A stretch of DNA of 5,129 nt, from NCBI GenBank assembly GCA_947630075.1, contig CANRGF010000069.1, positions 1 through 5,129 of the forward strand, written 5' to 3'. Of the stretch, positions 1 to 4,594 are shown piece by piece (the stretch's first letter is position 1; each line of letters begins with the position of its first letter). Both the position numbers and the translations under genes were made by a program. Source of the DNA: an uncultured Clostridia bacterium (GTDB taxonomy: Bacteria > Bacillota > Clostridia > Christensenellales > UBA1242). Under the pieces are notes generated by a model. That model was given only the letters and a program-made list of their open reading frames with translations, was not told the origin of the DNA and made no database searches.

Positions 1-13
1 GCCGTGCCTTTTT

Positions 14-30
14 AAAAGTTGAAAACTTTT
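14..30. repeat. Short inverted repeat downstream of recR
   Basis: AAAAGTT (14-20) and AACTTTT (24-30) form perfect 7-bp arms around a 3-nt loop, 14 nt past the recR stop codon. On the minus strand the stem is followed by AAAAAGG rather than a T-run, so it does not look like a standard terminator. That AAAAAGG could instead be part of a ribosome binding site for a gene beyond the window edge. Confidence 0.35.
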
Positions 31-43
31 GTGCGCCCCTCCC

Positions 44-637
44 TCACATCTCAGTGCGAGATGATAGGGCTTTTGATAATGTGAGCGCGTCTGTATATTC
101 AAGTTCGCTGCCCATGGCAATTCCTTGTGCCAAACGCGACACTTTCACCCCGAGCGGCTTTAATAGATTGGCAATATAAAGTGCGGTGGCCTCGCCCTCA
201 ACATCTGGGTTGGTGGCAACAATCACCTCTTTAATTTGCTCGCTACTTATTCTATTTAAAAGTGAGCGGATATTAATGTCATTCGGACCTTTATTTTCAA
301 GCGGATTAATCACCCCATGCAACACATGATAACTGCCACCAAAATCTCGCACTTTTTCGAGTGCGGACACATCTTTTGGCTCTTTAACCACGCAAATTAT
401 TGGCTGTTTATCTGGCTTTGCACAAGTGGAGCAAATGTCCTTATCCGTGAAATTTCCACAAATTTTGCAATAGTGAATTTGTTCTTTTGCGTCAACCATT
501 GCGCTTGCAAAATCTTTAACCTCTTGCTCGCTTTGGGTGAGCAAAAAATAGGCATATCTTTGTGCCGTCTTATTTCCAACACCGGGCAAACGAGAAAACT
601 CGTTTATAAGCCTATCCATTGCGTCTATTTGATTCAT
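44..637 (-). CDS. recR: Recombination mediator protein RecR
   Basis: A 197-residue RecR of normal length. RecR forms a ring-like tetramer that, with RecO and sometimes RecF, loads RecA onto single-stranded gaps coated by SSB. The N-terminal helix-hairpin-helix is FSRLPGVGNKTAQRYAYFLL (14-33). The zinc finger uses Cys57, Cys60, Cys69 and Cys72 (CKIC...CSTC). The Toprim domain spans about 80-170, with YHVLHGVINPLE (103-114) and ATNPDVEGEATALYI (141-155), and LEYTDALTLSKAL (179-191) closes the protein. One oddity is that the usual CVVE.P reads CVVKEP, putting Lys85 at the Toprim glutamate position. The start at 637 shares a base with the ybaB stop (TAATG) and has only a weak GGCGG-type ribosome binding site, so its translation probably relies on coupling. 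It is the last gene visible in the operon. Confidence 0.95.
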   Translation of the reverse strand: MNQIDAMDRLINEFSRLPGVGNKTAQRYAYFLLTQSEQEVKDFASAMVDAKEQIHYCKICGNFTDKDICSTCAKPDKQPIICVVKEPKDVSALEKVRDFGGSYHVLHGVINPLENKGPNDINIRSLLNRISSEQIKEVIVATNPDVEGEATALYIANLLKPLGVKVSRLAQGIAMGSELEYTDALTLSKALSSRTEM

Positions 638-969
638 TAAAACAAACCGCCCATTCCGCCTAGATTGCCACCCATTTTGCTATTTTTTAACTCTTCCGCC
701 TTAGCGCTAGCGTCTTTAACCGCCACCAAAATAAGGTCCTCAAGCATTTCCACATCGTCTGGGTCAACCGCTGATTTATCTAGTTTTATCGACTTAAACT
801 CGCCCTTGCCGTTCATCACCACGGTTACCATTTCGCCACCGGCTTTGCCAACCACCTCGGTTTGCTCAAGTTCCTCTTGCGCCTTCATCATTTGCTCTTG
901 CATTTTTTTTGCTTGGTTCATAAGGGCGTTCATATTCATTCCGCCACCAAAGCCACCATGATATGCCAT
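637..969 (-). CDS. ybaB: YbaB/EbfC (YaaK) nucleoid-associated DNA-binding protein
   Basis: A 110-residue protein of the YbaB/EbfC family, which forms tweezer-shaped dimers that bind DNA and are found next to dnaX and recR across bacteria. The N-terminus is glycine and methionine rich (GGFGGGMNMNALM). A long amphipathic helix follows (NQAKKMQEQMMKAQEELEQ, about 18-36), then the family core VVGKAGGEMVTVVMNGKGE (39-57), and VDPDDVEMLEDLILVAVKDA (68-87), the most conserved segment. The glycine-rich tail ends MGGLF, like the GLF ending of B. subtilis YaaK. The length is typical. It has its own ribosome binding site after dnaX, and its TAA overlaps the recR ATG by one base. Family members are reported to affect nucleoid organisation or DNA repair. 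The precise role here is unknown, though co-operon location with recR favours repair or replication. Confidence 0.94.
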   Translation of the reverse strand: MAYHGGFGGGMNMNALMNQAKKMQEQMMKAQEELEQTEVVGKAGGEMVTVVMNGKGEFKSIKLDKSAVDPDDVEMLEDLILVAVKDASAKAEELKNSKMGGNLGGMGGLF

Positions 970-975
970 AAATTT

Positions 976-981
976 CTCCTT
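976..981 (-). promoter_or_regulatory. Ribosome binding site of ybaB
   Basis: AAGGAG lies 6 nt before the ATG at 969 and directly abuts the dnaX stop. It selects this start over the internal Met codons at residues 11, 13 and 17. Confidence 0.8.
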
Positions 982-2490
982 TTACTCTTTAAATTTGATT
1001 TTTGATTTGAAAACTTGCTTTAAATTGTCTTTAATATCTTGCGTTGACGCGTTATCTTTATCATAAACCGCTTCGACCGCAGTTAGACTATCGTCAAACA
1101 ATTTGGCTGTTTTTAATATTACATCAATTCTCTCGGAATTGTCAATCGTTTCAAAACTGCTTAGGTCATTAGTGTGCAATATTAATTTATGCGCTTGCTC
1201 TTCCACTTTGTTTACGCTCCTAAGCGCATTTATTAGGGCAAACATATTATATTCTTTAAATTTTATCAGCACATTGCCCCACATGCGCTCAATCTCTGTG
1301 ATTTCTTTTTCTTGTTCAACAGGCTGAACCGGTGCAGGCTGCACAGGTGCTGGCTTTGGAGGTTGATCAGGTTCAATCTTTTGCTCGGCAGGTTTTGGGG
1401 GAACAACTGCCGCACTATCCACCAACTCTAAGCAAGCGGATTCAAACAAGTTTTCTGGGTTTAGGCTATATTTCAAATCTAGTTCAATCGCTGCAAATTT
1501 TGAGAATGCCCTTTTCAAGAGATTTATGTCGAAAAGTTTGGAAATGTCCACATACTGCGCATATTCGCCGGGCAAAATATCCAAAATTGAATAATCTCCC
1601 ACGCCCGACTTTATCATGACAAGATTTTTGATATAATCCGCCATCTCTTTGCAAAGCACTTGAATGTTTTTGCCCATTCCAAGCGCTGATTTGATTGATA
1701 AAAACAAGTTTGGCACATCTTTATTTGCGATGGATAACAAAATGTTTTTAATGTTGTCTTTATTAGAAAGGCCAATCACCTTTTCACACTGCTCGATTGT
1801 GATGTTGTAATCACAAAACGAGGCAACACTATCCGCTATTGAAAGCATATCTCGCACGCTGCCTTCACCCGCTCGGGCAATGGCATATAGGCTCTTTTCA
1901 TCGCACGACACATTTTTCTTGCTAAACACCGATTTTAAATGTTCAACAAGGACATTTATTGGCAAAAGTTTGAAATCAAAACGTGTGCAGCGCGATAAAA
2001 TTGTGGCTGGCAGTTTGTGAATTTCTGTGGTGGCAAGGATAAAAATAATATGCTTTGGTGGCTCTTCGAGCGTCTTTAAAAGCGCATTGAAGGCACTATC
2101 TGTGAGCATGTGCACTTCGTCGACGATATACACCTTATATTTGCCAATAAGCGGCGGGAAATTCACTTTTTCACGCAAATCGCGAATTTCTTCCACTCTA
2201 TTGTTTGAAGCGGCGTCTATTTCCACAATGTCTGTGTTCGCTTCGCTGAGTGCCACACATTCAGCACACACCCCACATGGATTGCCGTCCTGCGAATGGG
2301 TGCAGTTCACTGCGCGAGCAAAGATTTTTGCCGTGCTGGTTTTGCCCGTGCCGCGCGGACCACAGAAAAGGTAGGCGTGCGTTAGCCTATCTGTTTTGAT
2401 TTGATTTTTTAGCGTCTTAATAATAAAGTCTTGCCCCACCACTTCGTCAAAGTTTTTGGGCCTAAATTCGCGATATAATGCTAAATTCAT
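982..2490 (-). CDS. dnaX: DNA polymerase III subunit gamma/tau (clamp-loader ATPase)
   Basis: A 502-residue AAA+ ATPase, the tau-type motor of the clamp loader that opens the beta sliding clamp and ties it to the replicative polymerase. The N-terminus LALYREFRPKNFDEVVGQ is diagnostic. Next come Walker A GPRGTGKT (44-51), a zinc knot of Cys63, Cys72, Cys75 and Cys78, and DIVEIDAASNNRVEEIRD (87-104). Walker B is VYIVDEVH (120-127), followed by LLKTLEEPP and sensor 1 ATTE (153-156). The SRC arginine finger is at 166-168 and sensor 2 GSVRD at 210-214. Domain III runs to about residue 360. A proline-rich linker (361-395) then leads to a tau-type C-terminal domain (about 396-502). I see no A AAA AAG-type slippery site near the linker, so production of a short gamma form by frameshifting is not supported. 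It sits in the conserved dnaX-ybaB-recR cluster. Confidence 0.96.
   Translation of the reverse strand: MNLALYREFRPKNFDEVVGQDFIIKTLKNQIKTDRLTHAYLFCGPRGTGKTSTAKIFARAVNCTHSQDGNPCGVCAECVALSEANTDIVEIDAASNNRVEEIRDLREKVNFPPLIGKYKVYIVDEVHMLTDSAFNALLKTLEEPPKHIIFILATTEIHKLPATILSRCTRFDFKLLPINVLVEHLKSVFSKKNVSCDEKSLYAIARAGEGSVRDMLSIADSVASFCDYNITIEQCEKVIGLSNKDNIKNILLSIANKDVPNLFLSIKSALGMGKNIQVLCKEMADYIKNLVMIKSGVGDYSILDILPGEYAQYVDISKLFDINLLKRAFSKFAAIELDLKYSLNPENLFESACLELVDSAAVVPPKPAEQKIEPDQPPKPAPVQPAPVQPVEQEKEITEIERMWGNVLIKFKEYNMFALINALRSVNKVEEQAHKLILHTNDLSSFETIDNSERIDVILKTAKLFDDSLTAVEAVYDKDNASTQDIKDNLKQVFKSKIKFKE
1306..1410 (-). other. Proline-rich linker of DnaX with a tandem APVQP repeat
   Basis: Residues 361-395 of DnaX are rich in Pro, Gln, Lys and Glu and contain APVQP twice in tandem (381-390), plus PPKPA and PPKPAP. 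This is a flexible tether between the ATPase/collar part and the C-terminal tau domain. Such linkers are variable in length in the family, and the small repeat is a likely site of length change. Confidence 0.7.
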
Positions 2491-3089
2491 TAGATTTCTC
2501 CTTTTATTGTGTGAAGTTTGCGCTTGATGGCTTGAAGAGTGTTGTCCACCTGCTTGGGCGTGATGTCCAGCCTCTCAGCCATTTGAGAATAAGTGAAGCC
2601 GTTTAAAAACATTTTGAGCATTTCAAACTGTTGGTCGGTGAGCAAATTTCGCACCTTGCTTATCATAATTGCCGACATTTCCTTGTCGATATACTCTTTT
2701 TCTATATCACTATTATCGTCCACAATTATCACTCTCATAACGTTGTCATCATCTAGCCCAACGCCGCCATAATAATTTATTGGCAAATAACTATTCAGCG
2801 GAGCGTTTTTCACCCTATTTGCGTTTTTCACAGCGTTTTGCATTTGACGATGGATGCATAGCGAAGCAAATGCACTAAAATTGTGGTTTTTGGACTTATC
2901 ATAGACATTAATTGCTTTATAAAGCCCAATCATTCCTTCTTGAATAAGGTCGTCTTCATCTGCCCCAATCAAGAAATATTCACGCGAAATGGCAATCACT
3001 TTTGGCTTAAAAAGACGGAGCAAATCTTCCATTGCCAACTCGTCATTGTGCTGCGCTCGTTCAATTAAATCAACGATGTCGTCCTGCAT
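2490..3089 (-). CDS. sigH: RNA polymerase sigma factor, SigH (Spo0H) family
   Basis: A 199-residue alternative sigma-70 factor. Region 2 is at about residues 24-95: ISREYFLIGADEDDLIQEG (34-52), the core-binding helix nearly identical to B. subtilis SigH, then MIGLYKAINVYD and FSAFASLCIHRQMQNAVKNA, which covers -10 recognition and melting. NAPLNSYLPI (95-104) matches the SigH 'PLNSY' segment. Region 4 is at about 147-195, with a helix-turn-helix of pattern GFTYSQMAERLDITPKQVDN (164-183) for the -35 element. In Bacillus SigH directs the transition to stationary phase, competence and early sporulation genes. Whether this organism sporulates cannot be told from here. The protein is somewhat shorter at the N-terminus than B. 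subtilis SigH. Its last codons contain the dnaX ribosome binding site, and its stop overlaps the dnaX start (TAATG), so its translation is probably coupled to that of dnaX. Confidence 0.88.
   Translation of the reverse strand: MQDDIVDLIERAQHNDELAMEDLLRLFKPKVIAISREYFLIGADEDDLIQEGMIGLYKAINVYDKSKNHNFSAFASLCIHRQMQNAVKNANRVKNAPLNSYLPINYYGGVGLDDDNVMRVIIVDDNSDIEKEYIDKEMSAIMISKVRNLLTDQQFEMLKMFLNGFTYSQMAERLDITPKQVDNTLQAIKRKLHTIKGEI
2498..2504 (-). promoter_or_regulatory. dnaX ribosome binding site embedded in the sigH coding end
   Basis: AAAGGAG lies 7 nt before the dnaX ATG (2490) and encodes the Lys-Gly-Glu near the SigH C-terminus (KGEI). With the TAATG junction it supports the dnaX start and translational coupling. 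Confidence 0.8.
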
Positions 3090-3098
3090 ATATAAAAG

Positions 3099-3105
3099 CC
3101 TCCTT
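3099..3105 (-). promoter_or_regulatory. Strong ribosome binding site of sigH
   Basis: AAGGAGG lies 9 nt before the sigH ATG (3089) and overlaps the rlmB stop codon. It fixes the sigH start and is the strongest Shine-Dalgarno match in the operon. Confidence 0.85.
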
Positions 3106-3820
3106 ATCTAACTCTCTGCCTCACCACTTCAAATATTGCAATTGCTCCCGCATTTGATGCGTTTAAACTATTCACTTTGCCAAACATATCTAGCGAAAGC
3201 ACTTCGTCTGCCCGCTCTTTCACTAGGCGCGAAACACCCTTGCCTTCGCCACCAATCACTAGCGCGGTGGGATAGGTGAAATCTGCTTTATATATTCTCT
3301 TGCTGCCCGCTTCGAGAGCGTACACCCACACCCCTCGCTTTTGCAAATCTTGAATTGTGCGTGGCAAATTTGTAACCTTAGCAATAAGCATATGGCAAAC
3401 CGCACCCGCACTTGTTTTATAAACCGTGTCGGTTACCTCACAAGCGCGATTTTCTTGAATTATCACCCCGTGCACGCCTGCACATTCGCAAGTCCTAATA
3501 ATTGCACCGAGATTGTGTGGGTCTAAAATGCCGTCTAAAATCACAATAAACGGCTTTTGCTCACGCTTTTCGGCAAGATGAAAAATATCATCAATTTCAG
3601 CATATTTAAAACTTGGCACAAACGCCAACACTCCCTGACTATTTTGGTGAATTTTGGCAAGAGATTGCTTATCTAACACTTCAACCGGCACACCCCTTGA
3701 TTTTGCCGCTTCGCCAATCTTCAACAGATTAATGTTTTTGCTATCTTCAATGAGCACTTTCTCCACTCTAATGCTAGAGTTTAAGAGCTCATTCACAACA
3801 TTTATTCCTTCAACAATCAT
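3104..3820 (-). CDS. rlmB: 23S rRNA (guanosine-2'-O-)-methyltransferase, RlmB/TrmH family
   Basis: A 238-residue SpoU-class (SPOUT, knotted) methyltransferase that uses S-adenosylmethionine. Residues 1 to about 75 form the L30e-like RNA-binding domain (GINVVNELLN, VEKVLIE). The catalytic domain follows. Motif 1 is DPHNLGAIIRT (100-110), with the family Asn103 and Arg109. Motif 2 is VIGGEGKGVS (188-197), and motif 3 is DMFGKVNSLNAS (211-222). RlmB of E. coli methylates G2251 of 23S rRNA. Bacillota members of this position (YacO type) are usually annotated the same way, but the exact target nucleotide cannot be read from sequence. Motif 3 differs from the common IPMxGxVxSLNVS at several positions. 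The start has a GGTGGAG ribosome binding site 5 nt upstream, inside the end of mrnC. Both neighbours in the order of transcription, mrnC before it and sigH after it, are typical for the locus, though yacP is missing. Confidence 0.92.
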   Translation of the reverse strand: MIVEGINVVNELLNSSIRVEKVLIEDSKNINLLKIGEAAKSRGVPVEVLDKQSLAKIHQNSQGVLAFVPSFKYAEIDDIFHLAEKREQKPFIVILDGILDPHNLGAIIRTCECAGVHGVIIQENRACEVTDTVYKTSAGAVCHMLIAKVTNLPRTIQDLQKRGVWVYALEAGSKRIYKADFTYPTALVIGGEGKGVSRLVKERADEVLSLDMFGKVNSLNASNAGAIAIFEVVRQRVR

Positions 3821-4206
3821 AATTTCTCCACCACATATTTTTTAAAGATTTTTTCTAGCCTAGCATAGTCCTCTTTCAAAAACCAATAGCCAAACAAGGC
3901 TTCAAGTTGTGTGGCTTTGTTATACTCTTCCACCGTGCTATTTTTTGCCTTTGAATGAGGCGAATGATTTCGAGCCCGAGTGATGATATCCAATTCATCA
4001 TCTGTCAATTCACCTTTAATTTCATCCAACAAAACTGCCTGAGCCTTTGCACACACCACTTGGTTTGCGGCACGATTTAAAGCATTGGGCAAAATATCGC
4101 TATTTTCAACCAAATGTTTTTTTACAAGCAAACCAAAGATGCTATCGCCCAAAAAAGCGAGTGCGAGAGGATTTTTATAATAGGCTTTGTGAAACTTCTC
4201 TTCCAT
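3817..4206 (-). CDS. mrnC: Mini-ribonuclease III (23S rRNA maturation)
   Basis: A 129-residue protein consisting of a single RNase III catalytic domain with no double-stranded RNA-binding domain, as in the Mini-III family. NPLALAFLGDSIF (residues 12-24) carries the motif Asp21. ARNHSPHSKAKN (78-89) corresponds to the basic 'RNAK' loop, and ATQLEALFGYWFL (98-110) carries the second metal-binding acid, Glu102. In Bacillus this dimeric enzyme trims both ends of 23S rRNA precursor, helped by protein L3. The frame is open upstream to an ATG at 4293, but those extra codons translate the terminator and promoter. The ATG at 4206 matches the family N-terminus, so I place the start there. It has no ribosome binding site. 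It is the first gene of the operon and overlaps rlmB by 4 nt (ATGA), matching the conserved mrnC-rlmB neighbourhood of Bacillota. Confidence 0.9.
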   Translation of the reverse strand: MEEKFHKAYYKNPLALAFLGDSIFGLLVKKHLVENSDILPNALNRAANQVVCAKAQAVLLDEIKGELTDDELDIITRARNHSPHSKAKNSTVEEYNKATQLEALFGYWFLKEDYARLEKIFKKYVVEKL

Positions 4207-4212
4207 GCCATA

Positions 4213-4241
4213 ATTATAGCATATCTTTAAATTAAAGTAAA
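4213..4241 (-). promoter_or_regulatory. SigA-type promoter of the mrnC-recR operon
   Basis: On the minus strand, TTTACT (4241-4236, 4 of 6 matches to TTGACA) is followed by a 17-bp spacer and a perfect TATAAT (4218-4213). The hexamer is preceded by TATGC, close to the extended -10 pattern. The spacer is ideal and the element lies just after the terminator. Transcription would start about 7 nt past the -10 box, at or next to the A of the mrnC ATG (4206), which predicts a leaderless or nearly leaderless mRNA. Confidence 0.72.
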
Positions 4242-4245
4242 GTAT

Positions 4246-4271
4246 AAAAACGAGCAATGCCAGATTGCCCG
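4246..4271 (-). terminator. Intrinsic (Rho-independent) terminator, minus strand, upstream of the mrnC operon
   Basis: Read on the minus strand, CGGGCAAT (4271-4264), loop CTGGC and ATTGCTCG (4258-4251) form an 8-bp stem in RNA, including one G-U pair. It is followed at once by five Ts (4250-4246). In plus-strand RNA the same site would have an A-C mismatch and be followed by GAATTAAAAT rather than a T-run, so the signal is strand specific. It sits directly before the mrnC promoter. It would stop transcripts coming from addA and insulate the operon. Confidence 0.75.
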
Positions 4272-4276
4272 AATTA

Positions 4277-4300
4277 AAATTTGAAATTTGCACAAATTTG
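4277..4300. repeat. Three AAATTTG heptamers with an embedded palindrome, candidate operator
   Basis: AAATTTG occurs at 4277-4283, 4284-4290 and 4294-4300. The second copy also pairs with CAAATTT at 4293-4299, giving the inverted repeat AAATTTG-CA-CAAATTT (4284-4299). The cluster lies 4 nt upstream of the plus-strand ORF start and about 36 nt upstream of the mrnC -35 box, in the spacer between two divergent genes. That is a usual place for a repressor site. In an AT-rich spacer some of this could be chance. Confidence 0.4.
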
Positions 4301-4304
4301 ATTT

Positions 4305-4520
4305 ATGTATTTCAACTATCACGCCAAAGCAAAAAACCTAATCAAATCGGGCGAAGCTTTTGCCGCCACCCTGTTTGATAATTATCACCACATATCGCCC
4401 GCTCTTGTGATTTACTTTAAATGTTATCGCCCAATTCCAATCAGGGAATATATGTGGGAAGATTATTTTTTGCTTTTGAAAGAAAACAAAATCAAGGTTG
4501 AAGACAAGCGAAAATTGTGA
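4305..4520 (+). CDS. Small hypothetical protein, 71 aa, opposite to all neighbouring genes
   Basis: I do not recognise the family with certainty. The protein begins MYFNYHAKAKNLIKSGEA and contains the segments HHISPALVIYFK, YRPIPIREYMWEDYFLLL and a basic, charged tail (KENKIKVEDKRKL). It has no signal peptide, no membrane span and a single cysteine. Codon choice resembles the neighbouring genes, and the amino-acid mix is that of a soluble globular protein. The overlapping minus-strand frame (4550-4338) has a much less protein-like composition. An in-frame TGA at 4299-4301 lies just upstream and the next Met is residue 49, so ATG 4305 is the only sensible start. It has no Shine-Dalgarno sequence and I see no convincing promoter. 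It diverges from mrnC and converges on addA. The 'ISPAL..YF' and 'PIREY.W.DY' segments look conserved rather than random, but that is an impression to test by homology search. Confidence 0.6.
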   Translation: MYFNYHAKAKNLIKSGEAFAATLFDNYHHISPALVIYFKCYRPIPIREYMWEDYFLLLKENKIKVEDKRKL

Positions 4521-4522
4521 AA

Positions 4523-4546
4523 AATTTTTAAAATTTCTTAAAAATT
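4523..4546. terminator. AT-only inverted repeat at a convergent gene junction, possible weak bidirectional terminator
   Basis: AATTTTTAA (4523-4531) and TTAAAAATT (4538-4546) are perfect 9-bp arms around a 6-nt loop. They begin 3 nt after the stop codon of the plus-strand ORF and lie about 50 nt beyond the addA stop. A second overlapping pair, AAAAATT (4540-4546) with AATTTTT (4552-4558), is followed on the plus strand by more T-runs. The position suits a bidirectional terminator, but the stems contain no G-C pair, so their stability is doubtful. The repeat itself is certain; its function is inferred. Confidence 0.35.
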
Positions 4547-4558
4547 GCACAAATTTTT

Positions 4559-4578
4559 AAATTTTTTGAAATTTTTTG
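4559..4578. repeat. Two tandem copies of the 10-mer AAATTTTTTG in phased T-tracts
   Basis: AAATTTTTTG occurs at 4559-4568 and again at 4569-4578, preceded by a decayed unit AAATTTTTA at 4551-4559. A further T-run lies at 4584-4590. T-tracts repeating at about one helical turn are the classic pattern of intrinsically curved DNA. The tract fills the gap between the ends of two convergent genes: the plus-strand ORF ending at 4520 and addA ending at 4595. Confidence 0.6.
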
Positions 4579-4594
4579 CACTATTTTTTTAAAT

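Noticed and set aside
665..961. Plus-strand 98-codon open frame inside ybaB
   Set aside because: It is antisense to a clear YbaB gene, and its Ser/Thr/Phe/Ile-rich composition is the expected mirror of that gene.
1300..1420. Possible programmed frameshift in dnaX giving a gamma subunit
   Set aside because: The linker region has no A AAA AAG-type heptamer. A GAAAAAGAAA run near the linker end does not fit the slippery pattern, and no short alternative frame with a stop and stimulatory hairpin was evident.
2027..2374. Plus-strand 115-codon open frame inside dnaX
   Set aside because: It is fully antisense to the conserved Walker A, zinc and Walker B region of dnaX, with no ribosome binding site and no protein-like motif; it is a shadow of strong minus-strand codon use.
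4242..4249. TATACT on the minus strand (4246-4241) as a second mrnC -10 box
   Set aside because: The position 17 bp upstream reads GGCAAT, which is not a -35, and it lies inside the terminator's T-run. The TATAAT at 4218-4213 has the better -35 and spacing.
4207..4293. 29-codon upstream extension of mrnC to the ATG at 4293
   Set aside because: These codons run through an intrinsic terminator and a promoter, and the family N-terminus begins at ATG 4206.
4281..4309. TTGAAA (4281-4286) with TATGTA (4304-4309), 17-bp spacer, as a promoter for the plus-strand gene
   Set aside because: The -10 would lie on top of the start codon and matches only half of the consensus, so it would start transcription inside the gene.
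4338..4550. Minus-strand 70-codon open frame opposite the small gene
   Set aside because: Its Phe/Asn/Lys-rich sequence has no recognisable motif, and it extends into the AT-only tract; the plus-strand frame looks more like a real protein.
4207..4594. SRP RNA (scr/ffs) or another structured RNA, often found near dnaX in Bacillota
   Set aside because: The gaps next to dnaX are 12 nt or less, and the only large spacer is AT-rich without GC-rich helices or a GGAA/GNRA-type SRP core.
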